Origin: an uncultured Spirochaetota bacterium
GTDB taxonomy: Bacteria > Spirochaetota > Spirochaetia > Treponematales > Treponemataceae
DNA: 64,000 nucleotides
Reading direction: 5' to 3'
Assembly (NCBI GenBank): GCA_944389415.1
Contig: CALXMF010000007.1
Location: forward strand, 1 to 64,000
Of this stretch, positions 45,400-53,967 are shown piece by piece. Both the position numbers and the translations under genes were made by a program. How positions within the stretch are numbered: the first letter of the stretch is position 1; each line of letters begins with the position of its first letter. The notes beneath the pieces are model-generated. The model saw only the letters and a list, made by a program, of their open reading frames with translations, had not been told where the DNA came from and searched no databases.

Positions 45400-46701
45400 A
45401 TGTCACAGCAGAAACAGACTATTATCGGCGGAACAATAGCATGCAGGCGGATACACATTCTTATTCTGGCAGCAGCATTTTGCTGTATTTTCGTGTGCAC
45501 TTCATGCAAAAAAACACAACCGGCCATATATACCGTCACATTTGACGCAAACGGCGGTACAGGTACAATGCCGGAACAGCAGGCCCAAAAGAAACAGGAA
45601 ATAAAACTCGCTCCTGCTGCATTTCGGTATCCAGGATATAAATTTTCACACTGGGCTAAAGAAAAAAACGGTTCAGAAACAGTCTATGAAGACCAGGCTT
45701 CCATCACGCTGACACAGGATATTATTCTGTATGCGCAATGGATTCCTCTTGATCCGACACTGACAGTAAACGGCGTGATAACAGATACACTTGACGCGGT
45801 TACACTCGCCGCGCAGCTGGGAGCTACAGATACACTCCAAATAGGCGGAAAAGTTGACGCAAAGATTATGGATGCAATTGCCGCCTATATAGCCGGAACA
45901 GGTGAAATAACTAATCTTGATATGTCGCAGGCATTTGGTATAACAGAACTCTCCGAGGGCCAGTTTGAACAATGCACAGCGCTCAAAAAATGCGTCCTGC
46001 CTGACGGCCTTATCAGTATCGGCAGCAGCGCATTCAGCGGCTGCAGCAGCCTTACAGATATTGTATTTCCAGATACGGTGGAAATAATCAATGAATGGGC
46101 TTTTTATGAATGCAAATCACTAAAAACAGCTGAACTTCCGCCGCAGCTTACCGCTTTGCATAAAAGCGCTTTTTCCCGCTGTGAAACACTTGAACAAATC
46201 ACTCTGCCGGATACATTGACAGAAATTGGACCGTGGGCATTTTCCAACTGTGAAAAACTGCAAAAGATAGATATTCCTGCACACATCACCCGCATATCAG
46301 AAAGTACTTTTTCATTCTGCAAAGAACTCCAAGAAGTACATCTGCCGCCGCAGCTCACCGCTATCGAAGATACAGCTTTTCTGTATTGTGAAAAAATGAA
46401 AACAATTACCTTGCCCGAAACTGTCACAGAACTCGGCGAAAATGCTTTTTATAACTGCGCATCTCTGACAGAAATCACCATTCCCGCGCAGGCACAGCGC
46501 ATCGGAACAACGGCATTTTTTGGTTGTAAAAAACTGAGAAAAATACACGTTCTTGCGGAAAAACCGCCGGTTCTGGGCAAAAACGCATTTGAAGGCATTC
46601 CTCTGAACACGGAAATAACAGTTCCTGCCGGCAGTCTGGATATATACCGGCAGGAAAATGTCTGGAAAGATTATAAAAGACGCATTGTCGCGTCCCGATA
46701 A
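45400..46701 (+). CDS. Leucine-rich-repeat lipoprotein (BspA/TpLRR type) with an InlB-like repeat
   Basis: This 433-residue surface protein candidate has a basic N terminus, a hydrophobic stretch and lipobox VCTSC (Cys36) for lipid anchoring. Residues about 43-110 form one InlB B-repeat-like module (YTVTFDANGGTGTMPEQ ... ILYAQW). From about 170 to 420 lie some ten 23-residue BspA-type repeats with the core pattern IGxxAFxxCxxLxxIxLPxxL, for example SIGSSAFSGCSSLTDI. In oral treponemes such proteins bind host matrix and other bacteria. GGAGA lies seven bases before the start. The last 31 bases overlap pyrC on the other strand. Confidence 0.88.
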   Translation: MSQQKQTIIGGTIACRRIHILILAAAFCCIFVCTSCKKTQPAIYTVTFDANGGTGTMPEQQAQKKQEIKLAPAAFRYPGYKFSHWAKEKNGSETVYEDQASITLTQDIILYAQWIPLDPTLTVNGVITDTLDAVTLAAQLGATDTLQIGGKVDAKIMDAIAAYIAGTGEITNLDMSQAFGITELSEGQFEQCTALKKCVLPDGLISIGSSAFSGCSSLTDIVFPDTVEIINEWAFYECKSLKTAELPPQLTALHKSAFSRCETLEQITLPDTLTEIGPWAFSNCEKLQKIDIPAHITRISESTFSFCKELQEVHLPPQLTAIEDTAFLYCEKMKTITLPETVTELGENAFYNCASLTEITIPAQAQRIGTTAFFGCKKLRKIHVLAEKPPVLGKNAFEGIPLNTEITVPAGSLDIYRQENVWKDYKRRIVASR

Positions 46702-48053
46702 ACAATTTTTCCGCGGCGCATGGTCGCAAGCACCTTGCCCGTCAGTACACAGCCGTCAAACGGAGTTGATTTGCCAAGAGAGTAAAAACCGCTGCTGTCC
46801 ACAGTCCACTGCCGTTCAGGGTCCGCAAGTACAAGATCAGCGGCAAATCCCGGCAGCAGCCGTCCCTTTGGCAGCGCTCCTGTATCAATACCCAATATAC
46901 GGGCGGGGTTCGCCGACATAAGAGCCGAAAGCCTGCTTAAAGACAGATATCCGCCATGAACAAGCTGCGTACAGCATACACCGAACGCTGTTTCAAGGCC
47001 GGTAAACCCTGGCGCGCCTGCCGCTTTATCTGCCGCAGAATGCGGCGCATGATCAGTAGAAATAACATCAGCCGTGCCATCACACAGAGCCGCGATTACA
47101 GCCTGCCGGTCACTTTCACCCCGCAGCGGCGGATTTACCAGGCTGTGCAGCAGCATTCCTGAATCACCGCACAGTCCTAAATGATGCGGTGTAACTTCAC
47201 AGGTCACCCGGTGAGCGTCTGTCTCACGTCTGGCACGCCGCACGGCTTCAAGAGAACGCGCAGTACTTACATGCGCAATGTGCACACGGCAGCCGGCGGC
47301 GCGGGCAAGCAGCAGATTACGTTCCGTCGCCGTATCTTCCGCAAGCGCAAGCAGCATATTTGCCTGCCGCAGCGCGCCGTCCGCTACTGCGCAAGATTCG
47401 GGTGTACCGCGCGCAAGCAGCTCAAGAGCTTTCTGCCTGAACGGACGGGCAGCCGCGGCAAGAGCAGTATCCTCACTGTGACACGAAACAATCACGCCGC
47501 GCACCGCGCAATACTGCATCGCCTGAAGCATTACGGCCGAAGACGCTACATCACGGCCATCTTCTGTCACGACAGGGATAAACTGCGGCGACTCACGTAC
47601 AAGCGGTATCTGTTCCAGATGATCAGTTGTTGCTCCATCAAATCCGGCAGTCAGACTCATTGTCTGATACACATCCGCCAATTCGTATGCTGCCGCCTCC
47701 GTCTGTACGCGCACCGCTTCTTCAACAGAAGAGATAACAGGATTTGTGTTCGGCATAAGCACCAATGTGCCAAAACCGCCGGCGGCGGCGGCACGCAGCC
47801 CCGTCTCAAGCGTTTCTTTCTGCGGCTGGCCCGGATACCGAAAATGAGCATGCATATCAATAAACGACGGCATAAGCGCAAGTCCGTCTCCGTTAACGCT
47901 CCTAACACTATTACCAAGAGAAGCAGCAAGCCGTTCTGCATCAGCAGGAGCACAGACACCCAAATGCACACTTGCAATTCTGCCATCATGAATATGCACC
48001 GCGCCCATGCAGTCGCATGACGCATCTATCAGATGGACATTATATATCAGCAT
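46671..48053 (-). CDS. pyrC: Dihydroorotase PyrC
   Basis: This amidohydrolase closes carbamoyl aspartate to dihydroorotate. The protein is about 460 residues, of the long (class I) type. The metal-binding HxH lies in IDMHAHFRYPGQPQKE (where many have HVHLREPG), further histidines are in SCHSED and HIAHVSTA, and the catalytic aspartate is in TDHAPHSA. I use the ATG at 48053, which overlaps the pyrI stop as TGATG; a GTG one codon upstream is possible. Its 3' end overlaps the leucine-rich-repeat gene by 31 bases. Confidence 0.94.
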   Translation of the reverse strand: MLIYNVHLIDASCDCMGAVHIHDGRIASVHLGVCAPADAERLAASLGNSVRSVNGDGLALMPSFIDMHAHFRYPGQPQKETLETGLRAAAAGGFGTLVLMPNTNPVISSVEEAVRVQTEAAAYELADVYQTMSLTAGFDGATTDHLEQIPLVRESPQFIPVVTEDGRDVASSAVMLQAMQYCAVRGVIVSCHSEDTALAAAARPFRQKALELLARGTPESCAVADGALRQANMLLALAEDTATERNLLLARAAGCRVHIAHVSTARSLEAVRRARRETDAHRVTCEVTPHHLGLCGDSGMLLHSLVNPPLRGESDRQAVIAALCDGTADVISTDHAPHSAADKAAGAPGFTGLETAFGVCCTQLVHGGYLSLSRLSALMSANPARILGIDTGALPKGRLLPGFAADLVLADPERQWTVDSSGFYSLGKSTPFDGCVLTGKVLATMRRGKIVYRDATMRLL

Positions 48054-48493
48054 CACAAATCACCGCCCGCCCCGGGATGATACGCTTCATCACAATACGC
48101 GCAGCGATATTCAGCCTTTTCTCTATCAGTCAATTTAAACACGTGGTGCATATAGTGCTCAGTACTCGTTATACAGCGCGGATTACGGCATTTAATAACA
48201 TTCTCCACACGGTCAGGCAGAGACAGAGACACTTTGCGGACAATTTTTTCGTCCTGAACTTCGTTTACCGTAATATTAGGATCAATAAAACCGAGCACAG
48301 AATAATCGATATCAATAATATTATCTATTTTAATGATATCTTTTTTACCCATCTGTTTAGATGTCACGTTCATAATCAGCGCCACACAAAACGGGGCTTT
48401 ATCAAGCCCAAGCCACGAAAAAATACGCGGTCCGCAGCCCGCGCGGATATGATCAATTACCAGACCGTTTTTTATAGTATCAACATTCAGCAT
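48053..48493 (-). CDS. pyrI: Aspartate carbamoyltransferase regulatory chain PyrI
   Basis: The 146-residue regulatory subunit binds nucleotides and bridges PyrB trimers. The N-terminal allosteric domain contains [15 protein letters not shown]. The C-terminal zinc domain has CRNPRC and, 22 residues later, CAYC, matching the Cx4C...CxxC ligand set of E. coli PyrI. It starts on the last base of the pyrB stop (TAATG). The presence of PyrI predicts a large allosteric enzyme. Confidence 0.96.
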   Translation of the reverse strand: MLNVDTIKNGLVIDHIRAGCGPRIFSWLGLDKAPFCVALIMNVTSKQMGKKDIIKIDNIIDIDYSVLGFIDPNITVNEVQDEKIVRKVSLSLPDRVENVIKCRNPRCITSTEHYMHHVFKLTDREKAEYRCAYCDEAYHPGAGGDL

Positions 48494-49416
48494 TACAGAG
48501 CTCCTGTCAGTTTTGCGATAAGCGCCATACGGGCAAACATACCATAGCGCACCTGTTTAAAGTACGCGGCTCTGGGATCTTCGTCAATTTCCGGCGCGAT
48601 CTCATTTACACGCGGAAGCGGATGCAGCACAATGAGAGATTTTTTAGCCAATTTCATTTTTTCCTTATCAAGGATATAGCTGTCCTTTAGGCGGATATAA
48701 TCCTGCTCATTAAAAAACCGCTCCTGCTGTACACGTGTCATATACAGGATATCAAGATCACCAATTACCTCTTCCATCCGTTCGGCTGTTGTAAACTGGA
48801 TACCGTTTTTCTTAAATACCTGCTCGGTAATATAGTCGGGAATAGATAATTCTCTGGGACTGATAAGCACAAAACGGTTATTGGGATACCGGCTCATCGC
48901 TTTGCACAGACTGTGCACTGTACGCCCAAATTTGAGGTCTCCGCACAGTCCGATAACATGTCCGCCGCAGCTGCCTTTAAGCGCGCGTATAGTCAGCAGG
49001 TCTGTCAGTGTCTGTGTGGGATGATGATGCCCGCCGTCACCGGCGTTTATCACCGGCACACGAGAATACTCAGAAGCAAGGAGCGCAGCACCCTCTTTGG
49101 GATTGCGCATCGCAATAATATCAGCATATGCCGAAACAACCCGTATTGTATCTGCAAGCGTTTCGCCTTTTGTTGCAGAAGTGGCGCTGGCATCCGCAAA
49201 GCCCAGCGTAGAACCGCCAAGCCGGAGCATCGCCGCTTCAAAAGACAATCGTGTTCTGGTGCTCGGCTCAAAAAAAAGTGCCGCGAGAAGCTTCCCACGA
49301 CACACATCAGTAAAAGCCGCCGGATCAACAATAATCTGTTCAGCCAGCCTGCATATTTCATCGATTTCAGAGACGGTTAAGTCTGCCGGTTCAATCAAAT
49401 GCCTTCCTTTCAGCAT
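48493..49416 (-). CDS. pyrB: Aspartate carbamoyltransferase catalytic chain PyrB
   Basis: The 307-residue catalytic subunit has the carbamoyl phosphate loop [13 protein letters not shown] at about 51-63, the mobile lysine loop [20 protein letters not shown] and the aspartate-side HPLPRVNEI. It is the first gene of pyrB-pyrI-pyrC. A promoter with good boxes lies 20-50 bases upstream. I see no attenuator or PyrR-binding site in the short leader. Confidence 0.97.
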   Translation of the reverse strand: MLKGRHLIEPADLTVSEIDEICRLAEQIIVDPAAFTDVCRGKLLAALFFEPSTRTRLSFEAAMLRLGGSTLGFADASATSATKGETLADTIRVVSAYADIIAMRNPKEGAALLASEYSRVPVINAGDGGHHHPTQTLTDLLTIRALKGSCGGHVIGLCGDLKFGRTVHSLCKAMSRYPNNRFVLISPRELSIPDYITEQVFKKNGIQFTTAERMEEVIGDLDILYMTRVQQERFFNEQDYIRLKDSYILDKEKMKLAKKSLIVLHPLPRVNEIAPEIDEDPRAAYFKQVRYGMFARMALIAKLTGAL

Positions 49417-49433
49417 ATAACCTCCGGGTATAC

Positions 49434-49462
49434 ATCATACCACAGCCCTCTGGCATCGGCAA
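49434..49462 (-). promoter_or_regulatory. Sigma-70 promoter of the pyrBIC operon
   Basis: On the minus strand TTGCCG (49462-49457) and TATGAT (49439-49434) are 17 bp apart, leaving a leader of only about 12 bases. Confidence 0.6.
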
Positions 49463-49857
49463 GAGAGAGCAGTACAAATAAACTTTTGGGAACATTGACA
49501 AGGTAAGATATCGGTTTCTATTTTATTCACACAAACACAGGAGTAATTCGTATAAAGTAAATGGGGATACCTCAATTTAATATGCTTATAACCTGTTTTA
49601 TGTGATTAATAGTACCAATAATATTTTGCTATTATAATGCTTATTTTTAATCCTACAACACTTTTTATGGTCGTTTGACCCGATGTTTCTGTACTCTCCG
49701 CAAAATCAACCTGTTTAGTCAAATCGTTTTATTGGGAATTATCAGGATATCCCTTTAACCCCACTAAAACACCGGAAAATAAAGAAAACACACCGGGTTA
49801 CAAAACACCCCATATATGAAACTGCACCAAAACTGAATCTTATCAAGCTCAACAGAT
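49463..49857. other. Gene-free AT-rich stretch beside the CRISPR array
   Basis: No frame longer than a few dozen codons with a ribosome binding site lies here on either strand. TTGACA occurs at 49496-49501 on the plus strand without a convincing -10 box. I see no remnant of a cas gene. It may be degraded former accessory DNA. Confidence 0.5.
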
Positions 49858-49898
49858 GATAAGACTTGCGCTGTCACAGGATAGCACGCTGTCTTATC
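49858..49898. repeat. Long hairpin at the leader-distal end of the CRISPR array
   Basis: GATAAGAC (49858-49865) pairs with GTCTTATC (49891-49898), and inner segments (GCG/CGC, CTGTC/GATAG) extend the stem. The right arm is also the first part of the degenerate terminal repeat, so it can pair alternatively with TAAGAC at 49919-49924. No T run follows, so it is not an obvious terminator. Confidence 0.6.
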
Positions 49899-50763
49899 CC
49901 GTCCCACTATGAGGACGGTAAGACAATCTTCTCAGAAGAAGATTATGACATATTCTGTTTCAACCCCGTCCCACTATGAGGACGGTAAGACTAACGTAAT
50001 CTTAATACTGAAAGATATGAACGAGCGTTTCAACCCCGTCCCACTATGAGGACGGTAAGACCAGTTAGCTGAGATCTTGAAGGTACCCCTTCAAAGTTTC
50101 AACCCCGTCCCACTATGAGGACGGTAAGACATTAACGAGGCCACAGCAGTTCTTAGGGGGTTATTGTTTCAACCCCGTCCCACTATGAGGACGGTAAGAC
50201 AATATAAGTTATGGGACAACGAATACTGTAAAATAATGTTTCAACCCCGTCCCACTATGAGGACGGTAAGACAGACCTGTTCAAGGGATTAGGAGGTAAT
50301 AATGACCGAGTTTCAACCCCGTCCCACTATGAGGACGGTAAGACGCTAGTAACCAGCGCTGCAGATTTTTTCAATTCATACTGTTTCAACCCCGTCCCAC
50401 TATGAGGACGGTAAGACCCGGTTACCCGCAGTTAGACGGATACCCCGCATCTGTTTCAACCCCGTCCCACTATGAGGACGGTAAGACTGTTCCAGAGAGT
50501 TAAGCTAGTTCCGCCAGAGGGTTTCAACCCCGTCCCACTATGAGGACGGTAAGACGTATAGAAGGTAATTATGATTGATATTTATTCTTTGTTTCAACCC
50601 CGTCCCACTATGAGGACGGTAAGACAGTAGCTGGTGCGGCTACACACGTTATATTGTATTGTTTCAACCCCGTCCCACTATGAGGACGGTAAGACAAAAT
50701 TTTTGAGGTAATAGAGAGTAAGTTAAAAGTTTCAACCCCGTCCCACTATGAGGACGGTAAGAC
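49891..50763 (-). CRISPR. CRISPR array: 13 repeats, 12 spacers, no cas genes in the window
   Basis: Twelve identical 35-nt repeats start at 49957, 50027, 50096, 50166, 50238, 50310, 50383, 50453, 50521, 50591, 50661 and 50729. A degenerate one lies at 49891-49924. Spacers are 32, 35, 34, 35, 37, 37, 38, 35, 33, 35, 35 and 33 nt. On the minus strand the repeat begins GTCTTACC, forms a stem CCGTCC/GGGACGG and ends GGGGTTGAAAC, the GAAAC end typical of type I and III repeats, where it yields an 8-nt handle. The degenerate repeat at 49891 differs at that handle end, as leader-distal repeats often do. Both facts put the leader at the right, with transcription leftward. Confidence 0.97.
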
Positions 50764-50802
50764 CGCACTCCTAAATTCAGCCCTTTTGTGTACACCTTTC
50801 CC

Positions 50803-51070
50803 GCCGCGCACATTTTCGCGCTTTTTTGGTGAGTTTCATATGTCAAAGATCACGTCTCATTCAGGGCGGCCTTCCCTTCTCCTGCTCCAACTTCCTTTAT
50901 AAGGATGTACGGGTCTCACGTACTGCTTTTAGTCTTTTACAGGTGGCGCTTGAAAACGCACGTCCGTTTGGCTTTTAAATCTGCAGCTTTCCTGCAGTAA
51001 CTCTGATTCCCTTCACCGTCGGCTGCTTCCGGTTGCCGCTTCTTTACGGCTCTATACCTTTCAGCCGGCA
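50803..51070 (-). ncRNA. Candidate structured RNA or long leader next to the CRISPR array
   Basis: No protein is encoded here, yet hairpins are dense: GCCG/CGGC (51035-51038 with 51047-51050) nested in CGGCTG/CAGCCG (51020-51025 with 51062-51067), CTGCAG/CTGCAG (50981-50997), GTACG/CGTAC (50907-50923) and TCCTT/AAGGA (50893-50905). On the minus strand the loops are purine-rich (TAAAGAAG, GAAAG, TGAGACC), which favours a minus-strand RNA. On the plus strand a GCGC hairpin with six T (50806-50827) could end a transcript from the left. I cannot match the segment to a known family with certainty; a group II intron remnant or an IscB-type guide scaffold are possibilities. Confidence 0.35.
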
Positions 51071-51171
51071 TTTGACTCGTGAGCTCCCATTAGAACTCGT
51101 TTATTATCTTACACTCGTTTTTCTCTTCTGTCAAATAAAAACTGTGTCCAAAAGCGTATTTTCCGTCGCAC

Positions 51172-51250
51172 AACTCACTTACTCGCGTGCAAAAACTCAC
51201 TGACTCGTACAATAAGAGTCAGTGACTCTCATATCGAGATTCAGTGACTC
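51172..51250. promoter_or_regulatory. Four operator-like palindromes spaced exactly 22 bp
   Basis: Copies begin at 51172 (AACTCACTTACTC), 51194 (AACTCACTGACTC), 51216 (GAGTCAGTGACTC) and 51238 (GATTCAGTGACTC). The third is a perfect palindrome about its centre. The 22-bp step is two helical turns, so bound dimers would sit on one face of the DNA. The array ends 68 bases before the three-gene two-component unit. The unit's promoter lacks a good -35 box, as expected for an activated promoter. Confidence 0.65.
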
Positions 51251-51317
51251 GCGGATAAAAAGCAAGCTGTTTTTAAGTGTTTCATAAACAAAAGAAAAAA
51301 AGCGTGTTTCTTTTAAT

Positions 51318-51842
51318 ATGGTTTTAATGATTTATCGTGTATCCGGATATATACTAAAAACCGTGAAAAGGCATACCATATTAACAGGCACAGCGGCGGT
51401 TCTCCTCTTTTTCTGCGCGGGTCTTAAAATAATTGCCCACGACAGACTGGAACGCAATACATACGCATCCGCGGGTTATTTTTATATAGAAGAAATTGAA
51501 CGGGAAAACGGAGAGATTGAAATAGAATTTAATATTCCCGCTGACCCGCGTACTGTACAGCCGGAATGTGTGATAATAGACAGCAAGCCGCTTACAAAAG
51601 ACGAACTGTCTGTTAAATTTTCACGGAGGGGCGATAAAATCGTTATCACCGAACTGCCGCAATGGAAAAACAAAGTAATCGGCATCAGATTATCCGGCAT
51701 CCGCGCGGCAGATGGGACTGTTCTTGAAGAACTGCCGCCGGTATTCATTGACGAAGAGCAGGAATATGAACGTGAAGATGATCTTGAATACGTGTATTGG
51801 TACTGGTATGATACTCACGGCGGAAAACCGTTTACGGAGTAA
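51318..51842 (+). CDS. Exported or membrane-anchored protein of unknown function in a two-component operon
   Basis: I do not recognise this 174-residue protein. A basic N terminus (KTVKRH) and one hydrophobic helix (about 21-40, ILTGTAAVLLFFCAGLKIIA) give a membrane anchor or signal. The rest is predicted outside the membrane, rich in beta strands and acidic: EIEIEFNIPADPRTVQPEC, then DKIVITELPQWK, ending in an acidic-aromatic tail (EDDLEYVYWYWYDTH). The folding region resembles an Ig-like or Big-type module. No clear ribosome binding site is seen at 51318. It is two bases before the response regulator gene, so it may act as an accessory sensor. Confidence 0.7.
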   Translation: MVLMIYRVSGYILKTVKRHTILTGTAAVLLFFCAGLKIIAHDRLERNTYASAGYFYIEEIERENGEIEIEFNIPADPRTVQPECVIIDSKPLTKDELSVKFSRRGDKIVITELPQWKNKVIGIRLSGIRAADGTVLEELPPVFIDEEQEYEREDDLEYVYWYWYDTHGGKPFTE

Positions 51843-51844
51843 AT

Positions 51845-52546
51845 ATGGCCGGAGAACAGATTCTGATTATAGAAGACGACGCCGGTATCGCGTCGCTTAT
51901 GCGCCTTGAGCTTACGCACGAAGGATATGCCGTCACCACAGCGGCAAGCGGAACAGAAGGCCTTGAACTTTTTACGCAGCAGCATCCTGACCTGATTTTG
52001 CTTGATATTATGCTGCCGGGTCTCAGCGGGCTTGAAGTACTGCGCCGTATCAGAAAAACAGCGGCCATACCGGTTATTCTGGTAACCGCCCGCAGCGAAA
52101 CTGCTGATACTGTCGCGGGGCTTGACGCCGGTGCCGATGACTATATCACTAAACCGTTCGAAATAGAAGAGCTGCTTGCCCGCATCAGAAGCATGCTGCG
52201 GCGAAGCGGTGTGTATTCGCAGCAGGAACAGCAGCACAGCCGGATACGCATCAGAGATATAGTTATTGATACCGATGCCTGTACCGTAACAAAAAATGAC
52301 CTGCCGGTAAACTTGTCCCGTACAGAATATATGCTGCTGCTGTGCCTCGCGTCAAATAAAAGCAAAGCGATGACGAGAGAGCAGATTATCGACTGTGTCT
52401 GGGGCGAAGATCATTATATAGATGTAAATTCTGTAGATGTGTATGTGCGGTATCTGCGCGCCAAACTGGACGATAAAGACACAAACGCGAAAGACTCTCT
52501 CATCACTACACTGCGGGGAATTGGTTACCGCATTTCTGGAGAGTAG
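51845..52546 (+). CDS. OmpR/PhoB-family response regulator
   Basis: The 233-residue regulator has a receiver domain with acidic pocket Asp11/Asp12, phosphoacceptor Asp54 in LILLDIMLPG, and Lys in YITKPFEIEELL. The C-terminal winged helix (about 135-233) contains LSRTEYMLLLCLASNKSKAMTRE and VYVRYLRAKL and ends in TTLRGIGYRI. It would bind direct repeats as head-to-tail dimers; the 22-bp array upstream is a natural candidate site. The kinase gene follows three bases later. Confidence 0.94.
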   Translation: MAGEQILIIEDDAGIASLMRLELTHEGYAVTTAASGTEGLELFTQQHPDLILLDIMLPGLSGLEVLRRIRKTAAIPVILVTARSETADTVAGLDAGADDYITKPFEIEELLARIRSMLRRSGVYSQQEQQHSRIRIRDIVIDTDACTVTKNDLPVNLSRTEYMLLLCLASNKSKAMTREQIIDCVWGEDHYIDVNSVDVYVRYLRAKLDDKDTNAKDSLITTLRGIGYRISGE

Positions 52547-52549
52547 CAG

Positions 52550-53929
52550 GTGAAGATTCCCGGCAGACATTCTATCTCAGCGCGTATCGCGACATCACTC
52601 ACACTTCTTATCAGTATCTGCATTGTCTGTTTTTCGGCAATCATTATTCTTCTTACCCGTCAGAGCGTTTTTCATCAGAGAGACAGTGATCTGCTGCACA
52701 CGCTGCAAATGATAGAAAATGGAGTGCGCTCGATGAAGGCCGATCAGCTTACCCCCAGCATAGACGGGATTCCATACTATATGCTCTACCGGATATCCGC
52801 GCCGGACGGCAGACTTCTTAAAACAAATGACCCGATGATTCCGCAGCTGCCTGTAACGCCGCCCGGCAGAGCGCAGCGGTATTATCGAGAAAATTTCTTT
52901 TCTGACGGCAATCTGAATCTGCGCTACGCGGCAAAAGAGATTACCAGCACACAGGATTCCCGATCCGCTCAGTCGTATCATATACAGGTGGCGCTTGATA
53001 TCGATACTGACGTAACAGATAATCTGCTGCAATTTATGCCCGCTGTTTTTGCGGTATGCTGCATTCCAGTACTGCTGCTGTCCTGGATTACCGCGTACCG
53101 CACCGCGCATAAAATGCTGCTGCCGGTACAGCGCATCACAAAACAGGCGCAGGAAATCGGCAGCGAGCATCTGGACAGGCGCCTTGACGAAAGCGGCGCT
53201 GATGATGAACTGCGGCAGCTGGCGCATACATTTAACGAATTGTTCGCTCGTCTGCAAAAGGATTTTGACCGGCAGAAGCGTTTTGCTTCTGATGTGTCGC
53301 ATGAGCTTAAAACTCCGCTCGCTGTTATCAGCGGATATGTTGATATGCTTTTACGCTGGGGCAGAACAGACGAGGCGATTCTGGATGAGTCGCTCGGTAT
53401 ATTAAAGCGCGAAACACAATCAATGACCCATCTGATTGAGGCACTGCTTAAACTTAACCGAAGCCAGAATGAGGCGCTGTCTACCTATAAAAAAGAACCG
53501 ATTGAACTGTATCCATTTCTTAATTCGGTGCAGCAGGATTTTATGCTTATCTCTCCGCAGTCGCAGATTACGATAGACTGCTCTCAGGATGCTGTTGTGC
53601 TCAGCGACGCTGAAGGGCTCAGAGAAATTCTGCGGATTCTGATACAGAACAGTATTCAGTACAGCGCTTCTCCGGCGCGTATAACAATAGCGTACCATGA
53701 AAACGTGCTGACAGTCGCTGACCGGGGCTGCGGTATTTCGCCCGAAGACCTGCCGCATATTTTTGATAGTTTTTACCGGGCAGATAAAGCGCGCAGCCGT
53801 TCATCCGGAAACAGCGGGCTGGGACTTGCTATCGCGAAAGCTGTAGCCGAACGCATGAACATTGTACTGACAGCCGAGAGCAAAGTGGATGAAGGCACTG
53901 TAATGCGGCTGTGCTTTGCCGCCCCGTAA
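52550..53929 (+). CDS. Membrane sensor histidine kinase
   Basis: This 459-residue kinase, starting with GTG and a GGAG site upstream, partners the preceding regulator. TM1 is about 10-36 and TM2 about 163-185, flanking a periplasmic region of roughly 125 residues with no recognised domain. A HAMP domain follows (ITKQAQEIGSEHLDRRL), then the dimerisation helix with the phosphorylated His in DVSHELKTPLAVISGY, the N box QNSIQYSASPARI, G1 DRGCGISPEDLPHIF and G2 SGLGLAIAKAVAER. A short AGCGCC/GGCGCT hairpin at 53949-53965 may be its terminator. Confidence 0.93.
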   Translation: MKIPGRHSISARIATSLTLLISICIVCFSAIIILLTRQSVFHQRDSDLLHTLQMIENGVRSMKADQLTPSIDGIPYYMLYRISAPDGRLLKTNDPMIPQLPVTPPGRAQRYYRENFFSDGNLNLRYAAKEITSTQDSRSAQSYHIQVALDIDTDVTDNLLQFMPAVFAVCCIPVLLLSWITAYRTAHKMLLPVQRITKQAQEIGSEHLDRRLDESGADDELRQLAHTFNELFARLQKDFDRQKRFASDVSHELKTPLAVISGYVDMLLRWGRTDEAILDESLGILKRETQSMTHLIEALLKLNRSQNEALSTYKKEPIELYPFLNSVQQDFMLISPQSQITIDCSQDAVVLSDAEGLREILRILIQNSIQYSASPARITIAYHENVLTVADRGCGISPEDLPHIFDSFYRADKARSRSSGNSGLGLAIAKAVAERMNIVLTAESKVDEGTVMRLCFAAP

Positions 53930-53967
53930 CAGCAGCTTCCGTTAACAGAGCGCCTGCATGGCGCTAT

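Noticed and set aside
50664-50846. 60-codon frame at the end of the CRISPR array
   Set aside because: Its sequence is translated CRISPR repeats and a spacer; no gene.
50803-51317. IscB, TnpB, reverse transcriptase or transposase gene associated with the structured segment
   Set aside because: All six frames are interrupted by stops in this region and no nuclease or RT motif appears anywhere in the window.
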